A DNA stretch of 45,063 nt from Acidobacteriota bacterium (GTDB taxonomy: Bacteria > Acidobacteriota > Vicinamibacteria > Vicinamibacterales > JAHECP01), in the NCBI GenBank assembly GCA_024641665.1, contig JAHECP010000033.1:1-45063 (forward strand), read 5' to 3'. Shown piece after piece: positions 24,253 to 31,660 of the stretch. The position numbers and the translations under genes are program-made. A model generated the notes under the pieces. That model was not told the origin of the DNA. It worked only from the letters and a program-made list of their open reading frames with translations, and did not search any database. The stretch's first letter is position 1; each line of letters begins with the position of its first letter.

Positions 24253-26949
24253 TCACCCGCGCGGGTCGCGCTTGACGACGATCGGCTGCGTGTAGAACCG
24301 GCCGCCCACGGTCAGCCTCGCCGTGTAGGTGCCCGGGACGACGATCGGCGCGCCGCGGAAGAAGCCGCCGCCACCGCCGGGCCCGCCGCGCCGCGGCGGC
24401 GGAGTCGGCCGGAGGTCCCAGACCCAGCGGTGCATGCCGGCCCTGGCCGACAGCACCTCGGGCGTGGGCCGCCAGAACGCCGGGATGTTCAGCGTGTCCG
24501 GGTTCACCGGCGTCGGGTGCTCGGCGCTCGAGTAGCTGCGGATCACTTCGCCCGCCGGGTCGAGGATGTCGAGCGTCACCGGGCCGGCCGCATCGGCCTT
24601 CAGATAGTAGTCGATGCAGGCGCCGTAGGGCGGATTCTCGGCGAACGGCTCGTCGCGCGGCTGCGGCGTGCCGTTCTCGCCCGGCGGCGGGATGGCGATC
24701 GCGTCGGCCGGACGGAACAGGTGCACGCTCGCGCGCGCCACCTCGTCCGTGATCTGGCGCAGCGGCGCGATGTCGTCGAGCACCCAGAAGCCGCGGCCGT
24801 GGGTCGCCACGAGCAGGTCGTCACCGTGCACGTCCAGGTCGCGCATCGACACCGGCGGCAGGTTGAGCTGCAGCGACTGCCACCGGTCGCCGTCGTCGAA
24901 CGACACGAAGACGCCGAGCTCGGTTCCGGCGAACAGCAGGCCGCGCCGCTCGGGGTCCTCCTTGACCGTCTGCACGTACACGCCCGCGGGGAGCCCCGTG
25001 GTGATCGCCTGCCAGGTCTTGCCGCCGTCGCGCGTGCGGTAGATGTAGGGCGCGTAGTCCTCGAGGCGGTGCCGGTCCACTCCGGCGTAGGCCTCGTTCA
25101 CGTCGAAGTGCGACGCGTCCATCATCACGACCTTGCTCCACGGCGTGAGCGCGGGCGGCGTGACGTCCTGCCACGTCTTGCCCTCATCGGTCGTGAGGTG
25201 GATCAGGCCGTCGTCGGTGCCGACCCAGATCGTCTGCACGCGCAGCGGCGAGGGCGCGATCGTGTAGATGACGCCGCGGCGCTTGCCCTGGGGCACGTCG
25301 GCCGCCGTGGCCTCGTCCAGGTTGGGCGGCACGCCCGGGTCCTCGCGGGTGAGGTCGGGGCTGATCCGATCCCAGCTGTCGCCGCCGTCGTCGGTCTTGA
25401 ACAGGAACTCGTCGCTGAAGAAGAGGACGCGCGGGTCGGCCTTCGAGAACACGAGCGGCAGCGTCCAGGTGTGGCGCGCCGGCTCGGGCAGGTTGCGCTC
25501 GGGCGAGACGTTGACGGTCTCGCCCGTCACGATGTTGCAGCGCGTGACCGTGCCACCGAACAGGATGTCGGGGTGCAGCGGATCGGGCGCCGTGTAGCCC
25601 GCTTCGCCGCCGGCGCAGATCGGGCTCCAGTCGCGCTCGGAGATCTCGGCGAAGTGGCTGCTCGTCGCAACGCCCACCGCGCCGCTGTCCTGCTGCGCGC
25701 CCGTGGCCCAGTAGGGGAAGCGGGCGTCGGCCGCCACGTGATAGAGCTGCGCGGTCGGCTGGTTGTACCAGCTGCTCCACGTCTCGGCGCCGTCCAGGCT
25801 GACGACCGCGCCCTGGTCGCTCGCGATGATGATGCGGTTCGGGTCCGTCGGGTAGATCCACACGCCCTGGTAGTCGTCGCCGCCGGGCGCGCCCTTGATG
25901 GCCGTCCAGCTCGCGCCGCCGTTGTCCGAGCGGTACACCGAGGTGTTCCCCACGTAGACGCGGTCGGCGTTCAACGGATCGACGGCCAGCTTGCAGAAGT
26001 ACCAGCCGCGCCCCCAGATGCGCTGGTCGCTCGACACACGGGTCCACGTCGCGCCCGCGTCCTCCGAGCGATACAACCCGCCTTCCTTCGCGTCGATGAT
26101 GGCGTAGATGCGCCGGCCGTTCGTCGGGGCCACGGCGATGCCGATGCGCCCGAGGCCCTCGGTCGGCAGCCCCGCCGTCAACGGCTTCCACGTGGTGCCG
26201 CCGTCGGTCGACTTGAAGATGCCGCCGCCCGGCCCGTACGACGGCGGGTAGATGCTCCACGGCGGACGCCGCGTGTTCCAGAGCGCCGCGTACACGATCT
26301 TCGAGTTCTTCGGGTCGAACTGCAGGTCGATCGCGCCGACGTTCTCGTTCTTGTAGAGCACCTTCTCCCACGTGGCGCCGCCGTCGCGCGAGCGGTAGAC
26401 CCCGCGGTCGGGGTTCGGGCCGTAGACGTGGCCGAGCGCCGCCACGAACACGACGTTCGGGTCCCTCGGATCCACGATCACCCGCCCGATCTGCCGCGTG
26501 TCGTCCAGCCCGAGGTGCGTCCAGGTCTTCCCGGCATCGACCGACTTGTACATCCCGTTGCCGAACGAGATCTGCGACCGCATGTCGGCCTCGCCCGTGC
26601 CCACGTAGACGACGTCGGGCTTCGACGGCGCGACGCCGATGGCGCCAATCGACGCGACGGGCTGCGAGTCGAAGACCGGCGCCCACGTCCGGCCCGCGTT
26701 GATCGTCTTCCAGACGCCACCGCCGACCGAGCCGAAGTAGAAGACGGTGGGCTGGCCCGGCACGCCCGTGACGGCGTTCACGCGGCCGGCCCGGAACGGC
26801 CCGATCAGCCGCCACTTCAGGCCGGCGTAGAGACTCGGATCTATCTGCTGCTGCTGCGCCGACACCAGCGTGAAGCCCACCGCCACGAGCGCCACGCCGA
26901 GGCCGAGCGTCGTCCAGATGCGCACACGGCTCTTCCGCAGATCTGACAT
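24253..26949 (-). CDS. Secreted BNR/sortilin-type beta-propeller protein
   Basis: An 898-aa exported protein with a signal segment (TTLGLGVALVAVGFTLVSAQ). It has many Asp-box/BNR motifs: GVWKTINAGRTWAP, MYKSVDAGKTW, VYRSRDGGATWEKV, IFKSTDGGTTWKPL, LYRSEDAGATW, VYRSDNGGASW, FKTDDGGDSW, IYRTRDGGKTWQAI. These indicate a ten-bladed sortilin/VPS10-like propeller, common in Acidobacteria. The carboxyl part carries a Gly-rich segment (PRRGGPGGGGG) and GTYTARLTVGG. Homologues usually continue for some 100 residues past KxDPR; here the stop follows DPRG immediately, so the C-terminal helical tail appears absent. Role unknown. A weak GGAG precedes the ATG; the beta-barrel gene is 33 bases upstream. Confidence 0.85.
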   Translation of the reverse strand: MSDLRKSRVRIWTTLGLGVALVAVGFTLVSAQQQQIDPSLYAGLKWRLIGPFRAGRVNAVTGVPGQPTVFYFGSVGGGVWKTINAGRTWAPVFDSQPVASIGAIGVAPSKPDVVYVGTGEADMRSQISFGNGMYKSVDAGKTWTHLGLDDTRQIGRVIVDPRDPNVVFVAALGHVYGPNPDRGVYRSRDGGATWEKVLYKNENVGAIDLQFDPKNSKIVYAALWNTRRPPWSIYPPSYGPGGGIFKSTDGGTTWKPLTAGLPTEGLGRIGIAVAPTNGRRIYAIIDAKEGGLYRSEDAGATWTRVSSDQRIWGRGWYFCKLAVDPLNADRVYVGNTSVYRSDNGGASWTAIKGAPGGDDYQGVWIYPTDPNRIIIASDQGAVVSLDGAETWSSWYNQPTAQLYHVAADARFPYWATGAQQDSGAVGVATSSHFAEISERDWSPICAGGEAGYTAPDPLHPDILFGGTVTRCNIVTGETVNVSPERNLPEPARHTWTLPLVFSKADPRVLFFSDEFLFKTDDGGDSWDRISPDLTREDPGVPPNLDEATAADVPQGKRRGVIYTIAPSPLRVQTIWVGTDDGLIHLTTDEGKTWQDVTPPALTPWSKVVMMDASHFDVNEAYAGVDRHRLEDYAPYIYRTRDGGKTWQAITTGLPAGVYVQTVKEDPERRGLLFAGTELGVFVSFDDGDRWQSLQLNLPPVSMRDLDVHGDDLLVATHGRGFWVLDDIAPLRQITDEVARASVHLFRPADAIAIPPPGENGTPQPRDEPFAENPPYGACIDYYLKADAAGPVTLDILDPAGEVIRSYSSAEHPTPVNPDTLNIPAFWRPTPEVLSARAGMHRWVWDLRPTPPPRRGGPGGGGGFFRGAPIVVPGTYTARLTVGGRFYTQPIVVKRDPRG

Positions 26950-26982
26950 GAGGTGGGTTCTCCTTGCGAAGGGAAGGATACC

Positions 26983-27687
26983 TCACATCGGAGGCCGGGG
27001 GCCGGCGGCCTGGGGCTGGAACGTAACGCGCACGGCGACGCCGGACTGGACGATCCACCGGGACGGGGCGCCGCCGGGATAGGAGGAGGTGTCGGCCGGC
27101 TCGCTGGCGATGTAATAGACGCGGAAGGACGGCAGCACCGCGAGGTGGCGGCCGCCCAGCCGTAGGTCGACGCCGCCGCCGACGCCGGCCTGGACCTCGA
27201 CGGGGTTCTCCATCCGCTCGCCCGTCTCGGTTCGCGGCGGCGTGAGGTAAGGGCGATCGTACTCGGTCCGCGACCAGCTGTAGCGCCGCACAAAGGCCAC
27301 GCCCACCACCGGCTCGAGATCGGCCAGCCTCGAGCGCAGCAGGTGCCAGCGCGCGTTGATGGCGGCGATGCGGTCGCGGCGCTCCTCGTTGAACGTCGTG
27401 AAGTAGCGCGACGGTTCGCGCGCCGTCATCAGGCCGGTGCTCGCCAGCTCTCCCTCCACGCTGAAGTAGTCGGTGACGAACACACCGGCCCCGACCGACC
27501 ACCCGCGCGTCGTCCCGCCGGGCGCGGTGACGTAGACCTGGGAACTTTCGCCCGTCAGCCCGTCCTCGTGCACGACGGTGACGGCGCCGGTGACGTAGAC
27601 GGCGCCGGGACGCTCCTGCGCGCGGGCCGGCGTGGCGGCGATCGTGATGAGTCCGAGCAGGATGACCGGGAGGGGAGGTTTCGGCAT
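26983..27687 (-). CDS. Outer-membrane beta-barrel protein
   Basis: A 234-aa protein with a signal peptide ending in PARAQ and alternating amphipathic strands (AVYVTGAVTVVHED, GWSVGAGVFVTDYFSVEGELAS, EPVVGVAFVRRYSWSR, EVQAGVGGGVDLRLGGRHLAVLPSFRVYYIA, SGVAVRVTFQ). It resembles small OmpA/OmpW-like barrels, but I cannot name a family. GGAGACGCCC precedes the ATG. It is the first gene of a minus-strand row running into the BNR propeller gene. Confidence 0.75.
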   Translation of the reverse strand: MPKPPLPVILLGLITIAATPARAQERPGAVYVTGAVTVVHEDGLTGESSQVYVTAPGGTTRGWSVGAGVFVTDYFSVEGELASTGLMTAREPSRYFTTFNEERRDRIAAINARWHLLRSRLADLEPVVGVAFVRRYSWSRTEYDRPYLTPPRTETGERMENPVEVQAGVGGGVDLRLGGRHLAVLPSFRVYYIASEPADTSSYPGGAPSRWIVQSGVAVRVTFQPQAAGPRPPM

Positions 27688-27749
27688 GGGCGTCTCCGCG
27701 CGCGCCGCCCCCGGTCACGTCGCGCGCCGGCGTCAGTACAAGCCCCGCG

Positions 27750-27905
27750 CTATGGATCGAGCAGGAACTGCGTCAGCCGGGGGTTGACCGCCTCGGGGCG
27801 CTCGTAGTGCGGGAGGTGCGCGGCTTCGGGCACGGGCAGGAACTCGACGTCACCGAGCGCCTCGCGCACGCGCGCGCGCTCGGCGAAGGGCACCGTTGAC
27901 CATCG
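27750..27905 (-). pseudogene. C-terminal remnant of an alpha/beta hydrolase
   Basis: On the minus strand a short frame reads VPFAERARVREALGDVEFLPVPEAAHLPHYERPEAVNPRLTQF and stops. This matches the catalytic-His ending of alpha/beta hydrolases (usually GAGHxxHxExPExxN); the usual GH is AH here. There is no upstream body of the gene: only about 45 codons remain, preceded by stop codons in the same region. Confidence 0.55.
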
Positions 27906-27977
27906 AGGGGTGCTGCATGGCCGGCTCGACGAGTGTCGCTATCCTACCCCAGGTCTTCGCCGGGCAGCGAGCCGACT

Positions 27978-28649
27978 TCACGCCGCGGGCTTCTCGACGA
28001 CGAACACGAGGAAGGGCCAGAGCGGCACGCCGAGGCGCCGCTCGAACACGAGCCGCGCGCCCGCGCGCTCGAGCGCCGGCCGGACCGACACCGACCGGCA
28101 GCCGAGCGAGATCGCCGGGAAGCGCCACACGACCGACTCGACCAGGTCGGCGAGGCGGCGGGCGAGCGGGCCCGCGGGCTCGACCGAGTGCGCCACGGCC
28201 AGCCGTCCGCCCGGCTTGACGACGCGCAGCAGCTCGAGCGCTCCGCGGGCCGGGTCGTACAGCGGGCACATGCTGTAGGTGGAGAGCGCCACGTCGAACG
28301 TGGCGTCGGCGAACGGCAGCGCGAGCATGTCGCCCGTGCGGAACGTCGCGTGTGCCGCGAGTCCGGCCGCCTCCAGGCGCCGGCGCGCGACGGCGAGCAT
28401 CCCCTCGCTCATGTCGAAGAGCGCGACCGCGCCGACGGCGCCGACCCGCCGCGCGGCGAGGAGCGCGGTGGATCCGGTGCCGGCGCCGCAGTCGAGCACG
28501 ATGTCGCCCGGACGCACGCCCTCGGCCACCACCAGTTCACGTCCCCGCTGGTCCGAGCGCGCCGTCAGCACGGCGTGCTGCACGTCGTACCGCGACGCTA
28601 CACGATCGTAGACGCGCCGGAGCGCCGCAGGATCCAGTCCCGCTCGCAT
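27978..28649 (-). CDS. Class I SAM-dependent methyltransferase
   Basis: A 223-aa Rossmann methyltransferase: motif I VLDCGAGTGSTALLAA, then ALFDMSEGMLAVAR, FRTGDMLALPFADATFDVALST (motifs II-III) and LRVVKPGGRLAVAHS. The layout is of the UbiE/small-molecule methyltransferase type. It follows an ICMT-like gene with a 16-base gap on the same strand, so the two may be co-transcribed, but a common pathway is not evident. Confidence 0.85.
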   Translation of the reverse strand: MRAGLDPAALRRVYDRVASRYDVQHAVLTARSDQRGRELVVAEGVRPGDIVLDCGAGTGSTALLAARRVGAVGAVALFDMSEGMLAVARRRLEAAGLAAHATFRTGDMLALPFADATFDVALSTYSMCPLYDPARGALELLRVVKPGGRLAVAHSVEPAGPLARRLADLVESVVWRFPAISLGCRSVSVRPALERAGARLVFERRLGVPLWPFLVFVVEKPAA

Positions 28650-28665
28650 GGCGGACTCGCGAACC

Positions 28666-29004
28666 TCAGATCACGTAGGGCACCAGCCGCTTGGTCCGGC
28701 CGGCGTAGTCTCCGTAGTCGGGGTAGCGATCGCTCAGGAGCCGCTCCTCGACGCCGATGCGCACGGCAATCACGGCCGTGGCCGAGAGGCCGACGAGCGC
28801 GTTCACGAGCGACCAGTGCCCCAGGATGCTCGCCCAGAAGAAGATCAGCGCCCCGAAGCTGGCGCGCGCCGACACGTTCAGCGCGAGCGCGGCCAGCTGC
28901 GCGGCCAGGACGAGCGGCGAGGACGAGATGACGGCGTGCCGGTAGAACAGCAGCGCCAGCCGCAGCACCAGGATCGGGAGCGCGACCGTCGCAATCAGCT
29001 TCAT
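28666..29004 (-). CDS. Isoprenylcysteine carboxyl methyltransferase (ICMT)-like membrane protein, apparently missing its central motif
   Basis: A 112-aa protein with three to four hydrophobic segments and an ending EERLLSDRYPDYGDYAGRTKRLVPYV that matches the conserved C-terminus of ICMT/phospholipid methyltransferase-like proteins. The expected motif GPYRxxRHPxY, which binds SAM, is absent. The sequence passes directly from ARASFG to ALIFFWASILGHWS, i.e. across the place where that motif should be. The family is normally about 180-220 aa. This looks like an in-frame internal deletion, so activity is doubtful. An in-frame GTG start at 29049 is also possible. Confidence 0.6.
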   Translation of the reverse strand: MKLIATVALPILVLRLALLFYRHAVISSSPLVLAAQLAALALNVSARASFGALIFFWASILGHWSLVNALVGLSATAVIAVRIGVEERLLSDRYPDYGDYAGRTKRLVPYVI

Positions 29005-29078
29005 GGCCGGTGCAGGCGCCACGGGCGCCGACGAGCCTGCCGGCGGCACCAGCGCTGGACTTTCGGGAGCCCGTCATT

Positions 29079-29645
29079 TTAGCACCGGCGGGCCGCGCCC
29101 GCACCTGGTTCGTGCCCGGAGCCCGCGCGGGCCCCCGTCGTCCAGTCCCCTCCGATGCCCCAGGCCCGGCGCTCCGTTTCGGTCGCCAGCGTGCGCTGCA
29201 GCTCCCGCGCCCAGAGTGCCTGCACGGTGAGAAGGCGGATGCCGACGAGCTCGGAGATCCGGGTGAGCAGCGTCCGTCCGATGTGGGCGTCGGCATCGAA
29301 GAGCTGCAGGAGATCGTGGCGCGCGAAGGCGGCCACAAGGCTGGACTCGGTCGCGCGCGCCGACAACGTGAACCGGTACGGCCTCACGAGGGCGGACCAA
29401 CCCAGGCTCCTGCCCGCCGTGGCGGACTCGACCGTGATGTCCTTCACCGTGCCGCCGAGAGGCATGGGGAAGCAGAGATCCACCTTCCCCTTGAGCACGA
29501 TGTACAGAGAGCCCGCGTGGTCGCCGAGGAGGAACAAGTACTCGCCGGCGCGCAGAGTCTGGGGTCTGGCAACGGCAGAGAGGCGTCGAATCTCGTCGCC
29601 CGCCAGCCCCTGGAACACATCGGACTGCCTGAGGAGCTCGTCCAT
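29079..29645 (-). CDS. Cyclic nucleotide-binding-fold protein without DNA-binding domain
   Basis: A 188-aa protein. Residues 8-125 form a cNMP-binding fold (VFQGLAGDEIRRLSAVARPQTLRAGEYLFLLGDHAGSLYIVLKGKVDLCF). The phosphate-binding cassette is divergent: where CRP has GELAL and an RxA pair, this protein has GRSLGWSALVRPYRFTLSARA. The remaining helices carry no helix-turn-helix, so it is not a Crp/Fnr-type activator but perhaps a sensor or regulatory subunit. GAGG lies eight bases before the ATG at 29645. It lies 34 bases downstream of the 114-aa membrane-protein gene behind a sigma-54 promoter, so both are probably controlled by the haem-sensor two-component system. Confidence 0.8.
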   Translation of the reverse strand: MDELLRQSDVFQGLAGDEIRRLSAVARPQTLRAGEYLFLLGDHAGSLYIVLKGKVDLCFPMPLGGTVKDITVESATAGRSLGWSALVRPYRFTLSARATESSLVAAFARHDLLQLFDADAHIGRTLLTRISELVGIRLLTVQALWARELQRTLATETERRAWGIGGDWTTGARAGSGHEPGAGAARRC

Positions 29646-29679
29646 ACACCACACCTCACGGGTTGCGCGAGCCGGCGCT

Positions 29680-30024
29680 CTAGCGGACGTGAATGGAGCT
29701 CGCATGACGGTAGAGGGCGTCGATCGACGGGTCGTGCAGGAACTGGCTGACCATGGTCCGTTCCGCCCTGACGTGGTTCTCGAGGTGGACGAGCAGTCGC
29801 TCGTCGAAGACGGCGGGCGCCGACAGCACCTCGGTCGCATCCGCCGTCGGGAAGAAGTGGGGCATCGCCGCCACGGCCTCGACGGCGGGCAGGACCTGCG
29901 CCTCGCCCGAGTTCTTCTCCCGGGCCCTTCTCTCCTCTGTGCTCAGGTACCCCATGACCAGAGCGAGCATCATGCCGACGAACACGAACGCCAGGAACAA
30001 CGAGAGAGTGATCGTGCTTGCCAT
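29680..30024 (-). CDS. Small membrane-anchored protein of unknown function
   Basis: A 114-aa protein: one N-terminal transmembrane helix (about residues 4-26), a charged stop-transfer segment STEERRAREK, a linker, and a soluble tail with FDERLLVHLENHVRAERTMV and FLHDPSIDALYRHAS. I do not recognise the family. There are no cysteines. AAGGAG precedes the ATG at 30024 with good spacing, and a sigma-54 promoter lies about 30 bases upstream. It is the first gene of a two-gene unit with the cNMP-fold protein, so the two products may interact at the membrane. Confidence 0.75.
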   Translation of the reverse strand: MASTITLSLFLAFVFVGMMLALVMGYLSTEERRAREKNSGEAQVLPAVEAVAAMPHFFPTADATEVLSAPAVFDERLLVHLENHVRAERTMVSQFLHDPSIDALYRHASSIHVR

Positions 30025-30053
30025 GGTTCCTCACTCCTTCCGGGCTCGCCCTG

Positions 30054-30070
30054 CTGCAACGTCCGTTCCG
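30054..30070 (-). promoter_or_regulatory. Sigma-54 (-24/-12) promoter
   Basis: On the minus strand CGGAACG-GACG-TTGCA matches the consensus TGGCACG-N4-TTGCW with two mismatches, keeping the -24 GG and -12 GC with correct spacing. The start of transcription would be about 20 bases before the 114-aa gene ATG. The upstream neighbouring gene encodes a sigma-54 activator. Confidence 0.75.
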
Positions 30071-30201
30071 GGGTGGACGTGGCCCCTGAATCGGGCGTCA
30101 CTCCAGCCTGAAAAGCGGGGTTCTTCACCGCAATCCGGGGAGGGCCGGGTCGAGGGTCCGGCGTCGCGCGCGACGCCGGGCGGGAGAAGGAAGACCTCGT
30201 G

Positions 30202-30252
30202 CCTGTCGATCTTGACAGGGTGGGCGCCCCTGGACCTGACAGGACTGTCAGG
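30202..30252. promoter_or_regulatory. Putative upstream activating sites for the NtrC-type regulator
   Basis: Two inverted repeats with shared CTGTC/GACAG half sites: CCTGTC-GATCTT-GACAGG (30202-30219) and CCTGACAG-GA-CTGTCAGG (30235-30252). They lie about 130-180 bases upstream of the sigma-54 promoter, the normal enhancer distance. The second overlaps the stop codon of the regulator gene. A terminator role is less likely since no T-run follows. Confidence 0.65.
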
Positions 30253-31660
30253 GTCCGGGCTCGTCAGACCCTGTCCTCGCCCCGGGGCGTGAATCGGGCG
30301 AGGTCCGGCGGTACTTCTGCAGGAGCCGATAGAGAGACCGCTCGCTGGTTCCCAGCAGACGCGCGGCCTGCGCGCGGTTTCCCCCGACTTTCTCCAGCAC
30401 GGCGAAGATGTGGCGCGCCTGGCTCTCGCGCAGCGACGTGATCTCCGCGAGTCCTGCGTTCTCGCGCGGCTCCAGGTTGCCCCGGACCGAGCTGGGAAGA
30501 TCGTCGACCCCGATCACGTCCCCGTTGCACAGCACGATGGTCTGCTGCAGCACGTGGATCAGCTCGCGGACGTTGCCGGGCCAATCGTGGCGCACGAGGA
30601 CGTCCATCGCCTCCGGGCTGACGCGCCTCGAGAGGGAGAACCGGGAGTTGAACTGACTGGTGAAATGCTCCACGAGCACGCGAATGTCTTCCCGGCGCTC
30701 GCGAAGGGGCGGGATCTCCACGGTGATCGCGGCGAGACGGTAGAACAGGTCCTCTCGGAAGAGGCTCCGCGCGATGGCCTGCCTGAGGTCGCGGTTGGTG
30801 GCGGCGACGATGCGGGCGTCGACGGCGATCTCCGCGGTCCCTCCGAGGCGGCGGAAGCGACCGGTCTCGAGGACCCGGAGCAGCTTGGCCTGGGTATCCT
30901 GGCTGGTGTCCCCCACCTCGTCCAGGAAGATCGTGCCGCCGTTGGCCACCTCGAACAGGCCGTGCTTCCGTCGGGTCGCGCCGGTGAAGGCGCCTCGTTC
31001 GTGGCCGAAGAGCTCGCTCTGCAACAACTCCTCGTGCAGGGCGGCGCAGTCGACCACCACGAACGGCGCCTCGCTCCGCGGGCTCTGGGCGTGCAGGAGC
31101 GCCGCCACGACTTCCTTGCCCACGCCGGTCTCACCGAGGATGAGCGTCGTGGCTTCGGCACGGGCGATGCGCGCGACGTTCTCGAGGAGCTTCACGAACG
31201 CGGGACTCACCCCTACGAGACCCGGCGCCACGTTCGGCGCCGCGTAGCCGTCCTCGAGGACCCGCTGGCGCCTGACCAGGCGGACATGTTCGCAGGTCTT
31301 CTGGACGGCCATCTCGAGCTTCTCGATCGGGCACGGCTTCTCCAGGTAGTCGTAGGCTCCCAGGCGAATCGCCTTGATGGCCGTGTCGATCGTGCCGTGC
31401 GCGGTCAGCACGACGATTCCCGCCGCCGGATTCCGTTCCCTGAGCCGCGCCAGGAGGTCGATGCCGTCGAAGTCGGGAAGCCGCAGGTCGAGGAGTGTCA
31501 CGTCCGCATCGGTCTTGGAAGCCTGCTCCAGGGCCTCGCGGCCGGAGGCGGCCGTGACCACGGCGTACCCGCGTCGAGACAACTCGGACGCCATGACGCG
31601 ACGGAACGTGACGTCATCGTCGACGAGCAGCACGCTCGTGTTCTTCGGGGTCTCGCTCAT
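30248..31660 (-). CDS. NtrC-family sigma-54-dependent response regulator
   Basis: A 470-aa protein. Receiver domain 1-125: acidic pocket VDDD, phospho-acceptor D58 in LLDLRLPD, K near 108 in YLEKP. AAA+ domain about 147-380: Walker A GETGVGKE (176-183), sigma-54-contacting GAFTGA (223-228), Walker B GGTIFLDE, arginine finger region FREDLFYRL, and WPGNVREL. A Fis-type helix-turn-helix (GGNRAQAARLLGTSERSLYRLLQKY) ends the protein. Its ATG overlaps the kinase stop (ATGA at 31657-31660), so both are made together. It most likely binds the inverted repeats at 30202-30252 and activates the sigma-54 promoter at 30054-30070. Confidence 0.95.
   Translation of the reverse strand: MSETPKNTSVLLVDDDVTFRRVMASELSRRGYAVVTAASGREALEQASKTDADVTLLDLRLPDFDGIDLLARLRERNPAAGIVVLTAHGTIDTAIKAIRLGAYDYLEKPCPIEKLEMAVQKTCEHVRLVRRQRVLEDGYAAPNVAPGLVGVSPAFVKLLENVARIARAEATTLILGETGVGKEVVAALLHAQSPRSEAPFVVVDCAALHEELLQSELFGHERGAFTGATRRKHGLFEVANGGTIFLDEVGDTSQDTQAKLLRVLETGRFRRLGGTAEIAVDARIVAATNRDLRQAIARSLFREDLFYRLAAITVEIPPLRERREDIRVLVEHFTSQFNSRFSLSRRVSPEAMDVLVRHDWPGNVRELIHVLQQTIVLCNGDVIGVDDLPSSVRGNLEPRENAGLAEITSLRESQARHIFAVLEKVGGNRAQAARLLGTSERSLYRLLQKYRRTSPDSRPGARTGSDEPGP

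Noticed and set aside
30235-30252. Intrinsic terminator for the regulator gene.
   Set aside because: A perfect stem but no T-run in either direction; position and a second related repeat fit enhancer sites better.
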